From Lacibacter sp. H407 (GTDB lineage: Bacteria > Bacteroidota > Bacteroidia > Chitinophagales > Chitinophagaceae), in contig NZ_JBBKTU010000001.1 in the NCBI RefSeq assembly GCF_037892605.1, positions 4,340,001 to 4,404,000 on the forward strand: DNA of 64,000 bases, read 5' to 3'. The notes beneath the pieces were generated by a model that searched no databases, was not told the DNA's origin, and saw only the letters and a list, made by a program, of their open reading frames with translations. The translations under genes and the position numbers were made by a program. Below are positions 56,050 to 64,000 of the stretch, piece after piece (position 1 is the stretch's first letter; every line of letters begins with the position of its first letter).

Positions 56050-57501
56050 ATGTCGAACATCACTGTTGACACGGAACAGGGCAGTTCTACCCCGCTTCCG
56101 GACAATACGAATACCATTTTCGCAAGGCTGTTTTCATTGGATGTCATTCGGGGAGTTGCCCTGCTTGGCATTTTGATCATCAGCATTTGGGAGTTTGGCG
56201 GCTTCAGTTCAAATGAACAAAACAGATTGCATCTGCTTCGAAAAGGTTCGGACTTTTATTGGTTTACATCTGCTCTTCTTTTGTTCGAAGGAAAAATGCG
56301 TGCACTTTTTTCATTGGTATTTGGTGCGGGGATCGTTCTGTATATGCAAAAACCAAATCAACCGGGATTACCATCAACGCAGGAGCTATACATCCGTCGC
56401 CAAATGTGGTTGATGGCGTTTGGTGTTGTGAATGCATTTGTATTACTGTGGCCCGGTGATATTCTGTTTCAATATGGAGTGATGGGTATTTTATTATTTC
56501 CTTTTTTCAGAATGAGCAAAAAGGGTTTATTGATCGCTGCCATTGTTGTTACCCTCATCTATTGCGGAAAAATGTATTGGTTCTATGCAGATGATCACAA
56601 AGCATATAAGAAATTCAAAGCGATCGAATTGATCGAACAAAAAAATAAAAAAGACAGTGCTGCACAACATATCAAAGACAGCTTGTCGGGAATGTCCAAA
56701 GCAGAACTGGCTAAAAGTGATTCGCTGTTCAAAGAAAAAACAAAACTCAACAGAATACAGGAGGGTGATAAAGCACGCTGGGAAGGGCTGGCAAAAGGTT
56801 TGAAATACGATACAACCAAAGGCCCGGAGAAAGGCGAGAAAACTGCCATGTGGGGCAATTATAAAAAAGTATGGCAACACCTGTACCAACGTGCACAGGG
56901 AAAGGAAGCTGCCTGGCTTTACAGGATCGGCATTTGGGATATCGGCTCGATGATGCTGTTGGGAATGGCATTGTTTGGCTTTGGTTTTTTCAACAACCGC
57001 TTTTCAACAGGTACTTATGTACTGCTTGCGATCATTGGTATTGCTGCGGGTATATTTTTAGGTTGGTTACGCCTCGATCTGCAGCACAGCAAACATGTTG
57101 ATTACATCAAATATCTCAGCAACAAAGCAGTTTCACCAATGCAGTTTTTTCCACTTGAACGTTTGTTAATGGCTTTGGGTTATGCAAGCCTGCTGATGTT
57201 GTTGATACGTATCAAATTACTACACTGGTTGTGGGAAGCACTCGCTGCAACAGGGCGGCTTGCATTTACAAATTATCTTATGCAAACCATTCTCTGCACA
57301 CTCTTCTTCTATGGATATGGGTTTGGATATTTTGGCAGGCTGTCTCAAACGCAACTGTATTTTTTCGTTGCAGAAATCTGGATCATACAAATGGTATTTT
57401 CTGTTTTCTGGTTACGGTTTTATCAATACGGGCCGGTGGAATGGTTATGGAGATGCCTTGTGTATCGGAAACGTTTTTCCAATAAAAAAGAAAACGCTTA
57501 A
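56050..57501 (+). CDS. DUF418 membrane protein, copy 1
   Basis: A 483-residue protein with many membrane segments: the conserved N-terminal LDVIRGVALLGILIISI, the first cluster with FEGKMRALFSLVFGAGIVL, and the C-terminal DUF418 core (GRLAFTNYLMQTILCTLFFYGYGFGYFG and FRF...GPVEWLWR). A long charged helical insertion (about residues 185-270, rich in Lys and Glu) sits between two membrane parts. Function unknown; several such proteins handle cell-envelope or secondary-transport roles. It is directly followed by a paralogue. Confidence 0.9.
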   Translation: MSNITVDTEQGSSTPLPDNTNTIFARLFSLDVIRGVALLGILIISIWEFGGFSSNEQNRLHLLRKGSDFYWFTSALLLFEGKMRALFSLVFGAGIVLYMQKPNQPGLPSTQELYIRRQMWLMAFGVVNAFVLLWPGDILFQYGVMGILLFPFFRMSKKGLLIAAIVVTLIYCGKMYWFYADDHKAYKKFKAIELIEQKNKKDSAAQHIKDSLSGMSKAELAKSDSLFKEKTKLNRIQEGDKARWEGLAKGLKYDTTKGPEKGEKTAMWGNYKKVWQHLYQRAQGKEAAWLYRIGIWDIGSMMLLGMALFGFGFFNNRFSTGTYVLLAIIGIAAGIFLGWLRLDLQHSKHVDYIKYLSNKAVSPMQFFPLERLLMALGYASLLMLLIRIKLLHWLWEALAATGRLAFTNYLMQTILCTLFFYGYGFGYFGRLSQTQLYFFVAEIWIIQMVFSVFWLRFYQYGPVEWLWRCLVYRKRFSNKKENA

Positions 57502-57541
57502 TACGGCTGTAACCAATTTCTAACAACTCAAACACTACTTC

Positions 57542-58864
57542 ATGCAAACATACTCAACCGATAATCACTTAAAGCCGGTTCAACAGGCGGAGCGTATCAA
57601 AACAGTAGATATGATACGTGGTTTTGCACTGCTCGGTATTTTACTCATGAACATCCCGGGCTTTGGTATTAACTGGGATGCGTGGAACAGGATCATGACC
57701 GGCCCGGAAAACACAAAAGATTATTATGCATTTGCAGCTATTGCTACTTTTTTTGAAGGTACCATGCGTGGACTATTTTCCATGCTTTTTGGCGCAGGCA
57801 TGATCTTATTTACGCTCAACAAAAAAGATACGGCAACAGGGCCCACCGTTACAGAATATTATTACCGCCGCTTGTTATGGCTGGTTTTGTTCGGTGTGTT
57901 CAATGCGTTTGTATTGCTCTGGTTTGGCGATATTCTTTTTTTCTATGGTTTGTGCGGGATGATGCTCTATGCCTTTCGCAATACAAATCCTAAATGGCTG
58001 TTGGTACTTGGTTTTGTTTGCATGGCTGCTACTATGTTAAAACAACAATTGAACTGGAATGAAATAACGGAGAAAAGAAAAGCGTACAATGAAGCAGTGG
58101 CAGCAAGCAAAACAGGGAAACAATTAAGCGGAGATCAACAGGCAGCAAAAGAAGAATGGCTTGAAATGGAAAAAAGAAGAAAGCCCGATACGGCCTTCAC
58201 CAATCGTAACCTGCGTACAATGCGATCGGATTATGTGACCATTTATCAATACTGGATCCCCAAAAATGCAGATGGTGAAACATGGGGCATGTATCATCAA
58301 TGGTTTTGGGATGGGTTGACCATGATGTTTATTGGCATGGCATTGTTTGGTTGGGGATTTTTCAGTAATAGATTATCGAGTTCAACCTATGGCATGTGGT
58401 TATTGGTTGGCTATGGAATTGGCATACCTATCAGCTGGTTTGTTTTTAGAGGAAGCCTTGAAGATGCACGAAACCTTGGATTGTATGCTGATCGTTACTA
58501 CGTGAACCACACACTGCTGTACGATATACGCAGAGTATTGTTATCGCTTGGGCATGCCAGTTTGTTAATGCTTATTTTCAGAAGTAGTGTAGTGCCATGG
58601 TTGATGCGGGCATTGGCGAATGTGGGACAACTTGCTTTCACCAACTATCTTATGCAATCAATTATTTGTACCTGGTTCTTTTATGGATATGGATTTGGAT
58701 GGTACAACAAACTACAGTTTTATGAACTCTACTATGTTGTATTTGCTGTATGGATCTTTCAAATAATTTTCTCTGCTATCTGGTTAAAGTTTTTCAGGTT
58801 TGGTCCGTTTGAATGGCTATGGCGTTCACTCACCTACTGGCAACTGCAACCAATGCGGAAATAA
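57542..58864 (+). CDS. DUF418 membrane protein, copy 2
   Basis: A 440-residue paralogue of the preceding gene with the same layout: MIRGFALLGILLMNIPGF, FEGTMRGLFSMLFGAGMIL, the charged middle (KEEWLEMEKRRKP), and GQLAFTNYLMQSIICTWFFYGYGFGWYN near the C-terminus. It starts 40 bases after copy 1's stop, so both are probably co-transcribed after a duplication. The charged insertion is shorter here. It ends in a strong terminator. Confidence 0.92.
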   Translation: MQTYSTDNHLKPVQQAERIKTVDMIRGFALLGILLMNIPGFGINWDAWNRIMTGPENTKDYYAFAAIATFFEGTMRGLFSMLFGAGMILFTLNKKDTATGPTVTEYYYRRLLWLVLFGVFNAFVLLWFGDILFFYGLCGMMLYAFRNTNPKWLLVLGFVCMAATMLKQQLNWNEITEKRKAYNEAVAASKTGKQLSGDQQAAKEEWLEMEKRRKPDTAFTNRNLRTMRSDYVTIYQYWIPKNADGETWGMYHQWFWDGLTMMFIGMALFGWGFFSNRLSSSTYGMWLLVGYGIGIPISWFVFRGSLEDARNLGLYADRYYVNHTLLYDIRRVLLSLGHASLLMLIFRSSVVPWLMRALANVGQLAFTNYLMQSIICTWFFYGYGFGWYNKLQFYELYYVVFAVWIFQIIFSAIWLKFFRFGPFEWLWRSLTYWQLQPMRK

Positions 58865-58880
58865 AATATGCTCATAACAC

Positions 58881-58915
58881 AAAGCCCCATCGAACATACA
58901 TCGATGGGGCTTTTT
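58881..58915 (+). terminator. terminator of the DUF418 operon
   Basis: AAAGCCCCATCGA (58881-58893) pairs with TCGATGGGGCTTT (58901-58913), then TTTTT. It starts 17 bases beyond the stop. Confidence 0.95.
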
Positions 58916-58943
58916 CGTTATCCGCTTCATTCATCACTATCTC

Positions 58944-59750
58944 TTATCGCTTCACAGGAGTGTAATATTTTAATGCTTGTGGCATATGACGTTGCAGATT
59001 TGCAATACGTGTTTCATCAGCCGGGTGACTGCTTAAAAACTCAGGAGGTTTTTGACCACCTGCTGCTGCCATCCGTTGCCATAAAGGAATTGCTTCCTGT
59101 GGATTGTAACCCGCCATTGCTGAAAAGTAAAGGCCATACTGATCGGCTTCGTTTTCATCTTTACGTGAAAACGGCAGCATCACTCCCACTGTTGTACCAA
59201 TACCATAGGCTGTCATAAACATATTTTGTGTTTCAGCCGGTTTGTTTGCCATGGCAATTTGCAACGCTGCTCCACCCAATTGTTGTAACAATCCCTGACT
59301 CATACGCTGGCTGCCATGTTGTGCAACAGCATGCGCAATCTCATGACCAATTACTACCGCCAAACCTGCTTCGTTTTGCGTGATCGGCAACAAGCCTGTA
59401 TAAACAACTACTTTACCGCCGGGCATACACCATGCATTGGCTTCTTTGTTATCAATGAGATTGAACTCCCATTTGTAACCATCCAACACCTCACCATGTC
59501 CTTTAGCGGTGTAATATTTTTGGATAGCCGAGGCGATACGTGTGCCAATGCGACGCACCATTTCTGCATCTTTATTTACACTTGCGTTCACAACTTTATT
59601 CTCACTTAAAAAAGAATTGTATTGTTGCTGTGCCATTGATTGCAATTCTGTTTCTGATACCAGGCTTAATTGCTTGCGCCCTGTCACCATGTTTTGTGTG
59701 CACCCTATAAAAAGAGTTGCCACCATTAAAGAAAGTACCAGTTGTTTCAT
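58944..59750 (-). CDS. M48 family metallopeptidase lipoprotein
   Basis: A 268-residue lipoprotein: the signal ends FIGC (Cys17). The zinc site is GHEIAHAVAQHG (His-Glu-x-x-His at about residue 134) with ENEADQYG supplying the third ligand. These resemble LoiP/Yfc-type envelope proteases, which clear misfolded outer membrane or periplasmic proteins. The ATG at 59750 gives the lipobox. Cellular site: outer membrane, periplasm side. It ends facing the DUF418 terminator. Confidence 0.94.
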   Translation of the reverse strand: MKQLVLSLMVATLFIGCTQNMVTGRKQLSLVSETELQSMAQQQYNSFLSENKVVNASVNKDAEMVRRIGTRIASAIQKYYTAKGHGEVLDGYKWEFNLIDNKEANAWCMPGGKVVVYTGLLPITQNEAGLAVVIGHEIAHAVAQHGSQRMSQGLLQQLGGAALQIAMANKPAETQNMFMTAYGIGTTVGVMLPFSRKDENEADQYGLYFSAMAGYNPQEAIPLWQRMAAAGGQKPPEFLSSHPADETRIANLQRHMPQALKYYTPVKR

Positions 59751-60115
59751 TGTTTGTTTTTTTATGTATATGCTATTTCCATGCCATCTATTTTTCATGC
59801 CAAAAAAGTTAAGCTGTTTAATGATGAAAAAAGCAGGTTTCACAAAGGTGCTGTTGCGGCTTCCTCAATTTGTTACACAATTATGCCGAAACTTTATATA
59901 GTTCACAGGTTGGAAATACAGATCAAACACTGATAACTATTCCATTTATCCGGGATCGCAAGGAAAAAAACATGTTCTTCCACAGGCTGATAAAGAATGC
60001 ATCTATAAGACAGATATACTATCTCATTCATTTTTATCAACAACTACTGTTGATGGCATGGTGATTGTTTCGTTAACCAGGTTAACATTATTCATTCACT
60101 TTACATTTTTACAGC
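59751..60115. other. 365-base spacer with one palindrome
   Basis: No convincing gene; two short open frames on the plus strand have no domain and run through A/T-rich sequence. It holds the palindrome at 60072-60086. Confidence 0.6.
60072..60086. promoter_or_regulatory. 15-base palindrome GTTAACCAGGTTAAC
   Basis: A perfect palindrome (7 + 1 + 7) lies 30 bases before the ATG at 60116. It resembles the site at 42767-42782 (TTAACC and GGTTAA arms, spacer 1 instead of 2), which may reflect a common regulator. Confidence 0.5.
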
Positions 60116-60436
60116 ATGAAAACAAAAGGTTTCGATTTCGTTTTACTGCTGGCTGCAGTATTTTTTTTAACAGCTTTTGCGTTTCAGATCGGAGGTGCCA
60201 TTGAAGGACGTGTAGTGCCATCCGAAAAAGCATTAAAGGCTTTTGCCATTTCAGGGAAAGACACCAGCATCTGCAATGTAATTGGTGGAACATTTCAATT
60301 GGCTCAATTAAAGCCAGGCACTTATCAGTTGATCATTGAAGCAATTGCACCTTACACACATAAATTCATGAAAGATATTCAGGTACGGGATGGCGAAACA
60401 ACCAACGTAGGTGAAATACAATTACAACTGAAATAG
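60116..60436 (+). CDS. exported carboxypeptidase-regulatory-like domain protein
   Basis: A 106-residue protein with an N-terminal membrane or signal segment (FVLLLAAVFFLTAFAF) and a small beta sandwich of the CarboxypepD_reg-like type: AIEGRVVPSEKALKAFAI, GGTFQLAQLKPGTYQLIIEA, IQVRDGETTNVGEIQLQ. Such domains often attach to larger enzymes; here it is alone, so it may be a stand-alone binding or envelope protein. The palindrome at 60072-60086 just upstream may regulate it. Confidence 0.85.
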   Translation: MKTKGFDFVLLLAAVFFLTAFAFQIGGAIEGRVVPSEKALKAFAISGKDTSICNVIGGTFQLAQLKPGTYQLIIEAIAPYTHKFMKDIQVRDGETTNVGEIQLQLK

Positions 60437-60817
60437 TTTTGTAAAAAATCAAACATCTTTTGTTTTGATTCAATATTCGGATGCAACTCACTGTACAGCA
60501 ACCATTAAAAAATAAAAAACAGTAAATTTCATCAGTATCGTAAAACTCCCTGACATTATTGCTGTGGAAAAGTTAGTAACGTGAAACTCAGGTCGTTAAC
60601 CTGTCAGCGTAGTTTTACATACCCTGTTTGTTAGGATTTGGAAAAAAGGGAATCTACTTTTGTATCCGCATCACACATACAACGATGCATGCAGTTACAA
60701 CCCTATAATTAATAATCCGTTCACTGTTTTGTAACTGCAGTTCTCTCCAATACTTTACTGAAAAACTGTTTTAAGAGATCCATTTCCCATGAGCATTTCT
60801 TTACGAAAAACAGTACA
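60437..60817. other. 381-base spacer with a promoter box
   Basis: No gene. It contains an exact -7 box at 60655-60662, a small inverted repeat (CAGGT with ACCTG near 60590), and otherwise A/T-rich sequence before the lytic transglycosylase gene. Confidence 0.6.
60655..60662 (+). promoter_or_regulatory. -7 promoter box (TACTTTTG) of the transglycosylase gene
   Basis: An exact TAnnTTTG match with a TTTG at 60627-60630, 24 bases upstream, slightly longer than the usual spacing. The predicted leader is about 150 bases. Confidence 0.45.
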
Positions 60818-61684
60818 ATGAAAACGACTCAATGGAAACAACTTGTTTGGTGCAGTATGTTCTTACTTGTCATCAATCAATTACATGCAGAAACACCACA
60901 ACCACATGTTGAATTGTTGTTACACAGCAATGTACACGATTCATTGATCACAAAAACAGTGCTTACAAAACAGGTAACTGTTGCATCTGTTCAATTGCAA
61001 AAAACAGTTCAACCATTTGTAGAGACCTACCTGGAAGAACATGCAGACTTACTTGAAAAAATTAAACAACAAAACAGCGGCTCGTTCAAAACCATTGAAC
61101 GGATTTTGGTGAAGCGTGGCATTCCTGCTGAATTGGTTTATCTCGCTGTAGTAGAATCAAAATTAAAAAACAAAGCTACTTCCGGTGCAGGGGCAGTTGG
61201 CATCTGGCAACTGATGCCTGTTACTGCAAGATCGTTGGGATTACATGTAGCAGGTAAAACCGATGAGCGTAGATACATTATACAAAGCTCTGTAGCAGCA
61301 GCAGACTATCTGAACGTATTATACAAACAGTTTGATGATTGGTTATTGGTAGTAGCGGCCTACAACTGTGGTGCTGGTAATGTGTACAAAGCCATTAAAC
61401 AATCGGGAAGCCGTGAGTTCTGGAAACTGCAACGCTTTTTACCTGCCGAAACAAGAAATCATGTGAAGCGTTTTATTGCTACACATTATTATTATGAAGG
61501 CGAAGGAAGTCTTGTTACGCTTACAAAAAAAGAGCGTATCATCTATCTTGCTTCATTGGAAGACTTTACTATTGAAGAAGATGAAAATAAAACCAACGAC
61601 ACACCGACTTCACGTAATCAACCATTGAACTGGGTGGTTATTGCACAGCATGAAGGAGGATTGATTGTTGAGTTACGAAAATAA
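60818..61684 (+). CDS. lytic transglycosylase (SLT/MltD-like)
   Basis: 288 residues: a signal peptide, then the SLT domain. The catalytic Glu is Glu113 in YLAVVESKLKNKA, and AGAVGIWQLMPVTARSLGL and AAYNCGAGNVYKAI are conserved family motifs. The enzyme cuts the beta-1,4 bond between MurNAc and GlcNAc to give 1,6-anhydro ends. No LysM repeats are present, unlike full-length MltD. It ends in a strong terminator. Together with the NamZ-like gene it would act on peptidoglycan, though they are far apart. Confidence 0.94.
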   Translation: MKTTQWKQLVWCSMFLLVINQLHAETPQPHVELLLHSNVHDSLITKTVLTKQVTVASVQLQKTVQPFVETYLEEHADLLEKIKQQNSGSFKTIERILVKRGIPAELVYLAVVESKLKNKATSGAGAVGIWQLMPVTARSLGLHVAGKTDERRYIIQSSVAAADYLNVLYKQFDDWLLVVAAYNCGAGNVYKAIKQSGSREFWKLQRFLPAETRNHVKRFIATHYYYEGEGSLVTLTKKERIIYLASLEDFTIEEDENKTNDTPTSRNQPLNWVVIAQHEGGLIVELRK

Positions 61685-61714
61685 TCGACCTGTATTTCCA
61701 TCTATGTTTGATCG

Positions 61715-61743
61715 GGCAATTGCATTTGTGCAATTGCCTTTTT
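61715..61743 (+). terminator. terminator of the transglycosylase gene
   Basis: GGCAATTGCA (61715-61724) pairs perfectly with TGCAATTGCC (61729-61738), loop TTTG, followed by TTTTT. Confidence 0.95.
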
Positions 61744-61786
61744 CATTTGTGTTGTTTGAATCGGTAAAGAAAAATTTATAGGTGCA

Positions 61787-62143
61787 TTATTGCTGTTGCA
61801 CAAAATGCCAGCACACGCCTGCGAGATCAATTACATTCACTTCCCGCCCATATGGTTGATTACTGATCGTTCCGATACGGATGCCATATTTCTCCGGTAA
61901 TTGCCTTGCTATTACATCTGCACGGAAAGCTTCCACATCTTCCACACCAACAGTGAGCATAAAATTTTCTGCGAACGGTTTGTTATCGTAGCGTTGGAGA
62001 ATAAACGCTGCGCCATTGTTGTCAAAACCGGCATAATCGCCCATATCCCATACAAGTGTAAAACCAAGCTCTTGAAAAAAATCCCGTGCCTGTTCAAAGT
62101 TGCCGCCTGATGGTACAAAAGGGCGCAGTGATAAGAATTTCAT
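61787..62143 (-). CDS. VOC family / glyoxalase-like protein
   Basis: A 118-residue glyoxalase-fold protein with FLSLRPFVPSGGNFEQARDFFQELGF, AGFDNNGAAFILQ and the C-terminal REVNVIDLAGVCWHFVQQ. It resembles the bleomycin-resistance-like group, but the conserved metal ligands are only partly evident, so the enzymatic role is unclear. Cytoplasmic. It lies 38 bases downstream of the GNAT gene on the same strand, which suggests one operon. Confidence 0.88.
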   Translation of the reverse strand: MKFLSLRPFVPSGGNFEQARDFFQELGFTLVWDMGDYAGFDNNGAAFILQRYDNKPFAENFMLTVGVEDVEAFRADVIARQLPEKYGIRIGTISNQPYGREVNVIDLAGVCWHFVQQQ

Positions 62144-62181
62144 GTGATGATTGTTTGCTTAAAGATACAGTACCGGAATAG

Positions 62182-62925
62182 TTATTCTCTTTTCAAAAAA
62201 TAGAAATTCATTGGCATGGAAACAACAAAACCTAAACGTTCATAAACGGCAATGGCCCGTTCATTATCGTCACGCACATGCAGGAATGGTTGTTGACCAT
62301 GACTAAGTATGATCTGCATCTGATGCTGCATTAATGCCGATGCGTAGCCTTTGCCCAAATGATCGGGATGTGTGCATACTGCACTTAGTTCGGTATAGTT
62401 TTCACAATGTAAACGCTGCCCTGTCATAGCAACTAAGTTCCCTTTGTCAAAAATGCCGTGGTAGTAACCGAAATCGATGGTGCGTTTTCCAAACGGACCA
62501 GGCTTTGTAAGTTTCACCAGTTCGCTCATTGCATTAACATTTTCTTCTGTTAACGGAACGATGTTGGGGAAATCACCGGTAATGATATTACTGCCTTCAT
62601 ATACAAACTGCAATCCTTTTATTTCGTGTTGCAGTTGCCAGCCTTTTGGTGTGGTAATCGTAGTGGGCTTTGCATACAATATTCTGCGGCCTGTTGGTAA
62701 CAGTTCATACAACTCTGCAAACCCGTTTGCATGATCATGAGAAAACCCGGCATAAGGCGATACTTCTTCGTTGAAATATTTTACCTGCTCAGTGCCGAAA
62801 CTGAGATGTTTATCACCGGTAAGTAAAGCGTAGTAAACGGGATTTTCTAATACATAATTCACATAACAAAAGTATCTGTTTTGCAAACGTGTTGAGCTAC
62901 CGCAAATGGGGATGGCGGGTTTCAA
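62182..62925 (-). CDS. GNAT family N-acetyltransferase
   Basis: A 247-residue protein with the GNAT fold at its C-terminus: LSAVCTHPDHLGKGYASALMQHQ (the acetyl-CoA loop, with the expected GKGYAS) and ERAIAVYERLGF. The N-terminal 120 residues resemble the FR47-like or related companion domain. It likely acetylates an amine on a small molecule or protein, but the acceptor is unknown. The start may be internal; the ATG at 62925 is used because no better signal exists. It is 38 bases upstream of the VOC gene. Confidence 0.88.
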   Translation of the reverse strand: MKPAIPICGSSTRLQNRYFCYVNYVLENPVYYALLTGDKHLSFGTEQVKYFNEEVSPYAGFSHDHANGFAELYELLPTGRRILYAKPTTITTPKGWQLQHEIKGLQFVYEGSNIITGDFPNIVPLTEENVNAMSELVKLTKPGPFGKRTIDFGYYHGIFDKGNLVAMTGQRLHCENYTELSAVCTHPDHLGKGYASALMQHQMQIILSHGQQPFLHVRDDNERAIAVYERLGFVVSMPMNFYFLKRE

Positions 62926-62963
62926 TTGCTAACGTCAACCCCAGCAGCTTTTCATCACGATCT

Positions 62964-63947
62964 TTATTGCTGCTCCTTACTTGTTTTCGGTTGTTCTTTT
63001 GGTGTGGGCTGTTTTGGTTTGGGAGCATCTTTTTGTATGCGAATGATCTTGCGGATGATATCTGCCACCGGTGCGCCAATACCCAAACGCTGCGCATTGG
63101 AATTTGCAGGAGCAGCCATCCGGTTTACCGGATCGAACAACAGATAATTCCCATGCTGCATTCCTGAAGAATCAAGTATGCCTTCCGGAACGTACAATTG
63201 TATTTTCACCTGCTGGTAACCGTTAGGAAAGTAACGCAGGTAATAACCACCCTCCTGCTTGTACCACTGCTCCTTTTTATAATCGGCTTTGTGAATTACT
63301 GATTTTTCACGCAACACGGCTATCCGTTCAAATGATTCGTATGTACTGGAACCTGTTTCAAACATCCGTTTCATACTCACCTGTGCACCGGTAATGCGTG
63401 CATCGGGCAATGCCTGTGCAACTTGTTTCACCACACCCATCACCCCGCCTTTTAACTGGAAGATCTGTTTCTTGGTTAAGAGTTGCTGTGCGGTCAATTG
63501 AACCGGCCACGAAAGTTTATTGTAATCGGACCCACTAACCACAGACCATAACAGCAGTTGAATATTTTTCTGATTGAGTTGTTGCTGTTGCAAGGAATTG
63601 CGTAAAACCGTTTCTACGATCTCCTTCCGATTCGTTTGCAACGGCATTTGTAAATAAGCATCTCTGTCCGATGGATCGGGTGTGCCGGGTTGCAAACAAT
63701 AACTTTTATAATTCGCTTCATAAAAACCTTCTGCCAATACGATCTGTCCCTCTTCTGTTTGCGGCAGATCGGTCAAGGGCAATGGTTGTTCGTTGATAAG
63801 CATTGTATCGATCAACAATGAAGTTGATACTTCAGGTGTTAAAACCTGTAGTTGTTTAAGGTTACTACTGATATGATCTTGCGAAACAGAAGCGCAGGCT
63901 GTTACAAAAAGAAGCAACCATACATGTTTGAGTAGAGTTACAGGCAT
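62964..63947 (-). CDS. putative lipoprotein, 327 aa, unknown function
   Basis: The ATG at 63947 gives a lipoprotein signal with VTAC (Cys18). Most of the protein is a mixed alpha/beta sequence with glutamine-rich stretches (LQQQQLNQKN) and a C-terminal Lys/Pro tail (KPKQPTPKEQPKTSKEQ). No family recognised. It lies 38 bases upstream of the GNAT gene on the same strand, so the three genes may form one operon. The frame is open towards the window edge, but the start is inside the window. Confidence 0.8.
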   Translation of the reverse strand: MPVTLLKHVWLLLFVTACASVSQDHISSNLKQLQVLTPEVSTSLLIDTMLINEQPLPLTDLPQTEEGQIVLAEGFYEANYKSYCLQPGTPDPSDRDAYLQMPLQTNRKEIVETVLRNSLQQQQLNQKNIQLLLWSVVSGSDYNKLSWPVQLTAQQLLTKKQIFQLKGGVMGVVKQVAQALPDARITGAQVSMKRMFETGSSTYESFERIAVLREKSVIHKADYKKEQWYKQEGGYYLRYFPNGYQQVKIQLYVPEGILDSSGMQHGNYLLFDPVNRMAAPANSNAQRLGIGAPVADIIRKIIRIQKDAPKPKQPTPKEQPKTSKEQQ

Positions 63948-64000
63948 ACGGTACGTTTTAGATGAGTGTTGATGAAGAAATAGTCTCCTGATCAACAATA

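Noticed and set aside
59870-60064. A 64-residue plus-strand open frame in the spacer before 60116
   Set aside because: No start signal, no domain and unusual composition; treated as a chance open frame.
1-64000. tRNA, rRNA and transposase genes
   Set aside because: I looked for tRNA-like T-loop sequences, long conserved RNA stretches and DDE or Y1 transposase motifs in the listed frames and saw none; a dedicated scan would be decisive.

Overview
The window looks like a chromosomal segment of a Bacteroidota bacterium, most likely family Chitinophagaceae (inference from overall resemblance, not a database match). Support from the sequence: a type IX secretion type B C-terminal domain, an outer-membrane beta-barrel with carboxypeptidase-like and plug domains, many secreted S9, M28, M1 and M48 peptidases, few Shine-Dalgarno sites, and several promoters with the Bacteroidota -7 box TAnnTTTG. 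No rRNA, tRNA, CRISPR array, transposase or integrase gene was found.

Layout. 0.3-2.6 kb: a small acidic protein and a UPF1/SMUBP2-type helicase. 2.7-12.8 kb (minus): an FKBP isomerase with a small partner, a T9SS-secreted protein, an S9 peptidase, a NamZ-type muramidase (DUF1343) with a beta-rich secreted protein, an AHSA1 protein and a YihY/BrkB membrane protein. 13-22.9 kb: PhnA-like zinc ribbon, a lipoprotein, an NdpA-like nucleoid protein, an amidohydrolase, a secreted HExxH protein, an AraC regulator, a class C serine hydrolase, two tiny cysteine-rich secreted proteins, a CDGSH protein and a DUF4256 protein. 23-27.8 kb: outer-membrane barrel divergent from a GH128-like lipoprotein, then a VOC protein. 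28-30.8 kb: an A/T-richer accessory patch with a lysine-rich micro-protein, a DUF2971-like protein and a protein joining a predicted winged helix to a TIR/NDT-like domain. Related non-coding elements follow both of its larger genes.

31-40 kb: a 1046-residue BNR/VPS10-type protein divergent from an M28 peptidase, then a sulfatase, a beta-helix protein and a lipoprotein. 40.4-46.6 kb: a coiled-coil secreted protein, NIPSNAP protein, alpha/beta hydrolase with a Crp-type regulator, a DUF4242 / cyclase-like / AraC fusion regulator next to a secreted DUF4242 protein, a lipoprotein and a fasciclin protein. 46.7-54.8 kb: class V aminotransferase-fold protein, SDR, PQQ sugar dehydrogenase, DsrE protein facing a Crp-type regulator with four cysteines around its DNA-binding domain, EcsC, M1 peptidase and another Crp-type regulator. 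54.9-64 kb: YiaA/B, DinB, two tandem DUF418 membrane proteins, an M48 lipoprotein, a lytic transglycosylase, VOC and GNAT proteins and a lipoprotein.

Most of the content is the envelope and extracellular degradative equipment of a free-living polymer and peptide degrader. Genes stand alone or in two-gene units, with strong hairpin terminators marking many unit ends. The most unusual parts are the 28.2-30.8 kb patch, which I read as a possible defence or cassette-type insertion, and the DUF4242/cyclase/AraC regulator pair. Both readings are inferences.
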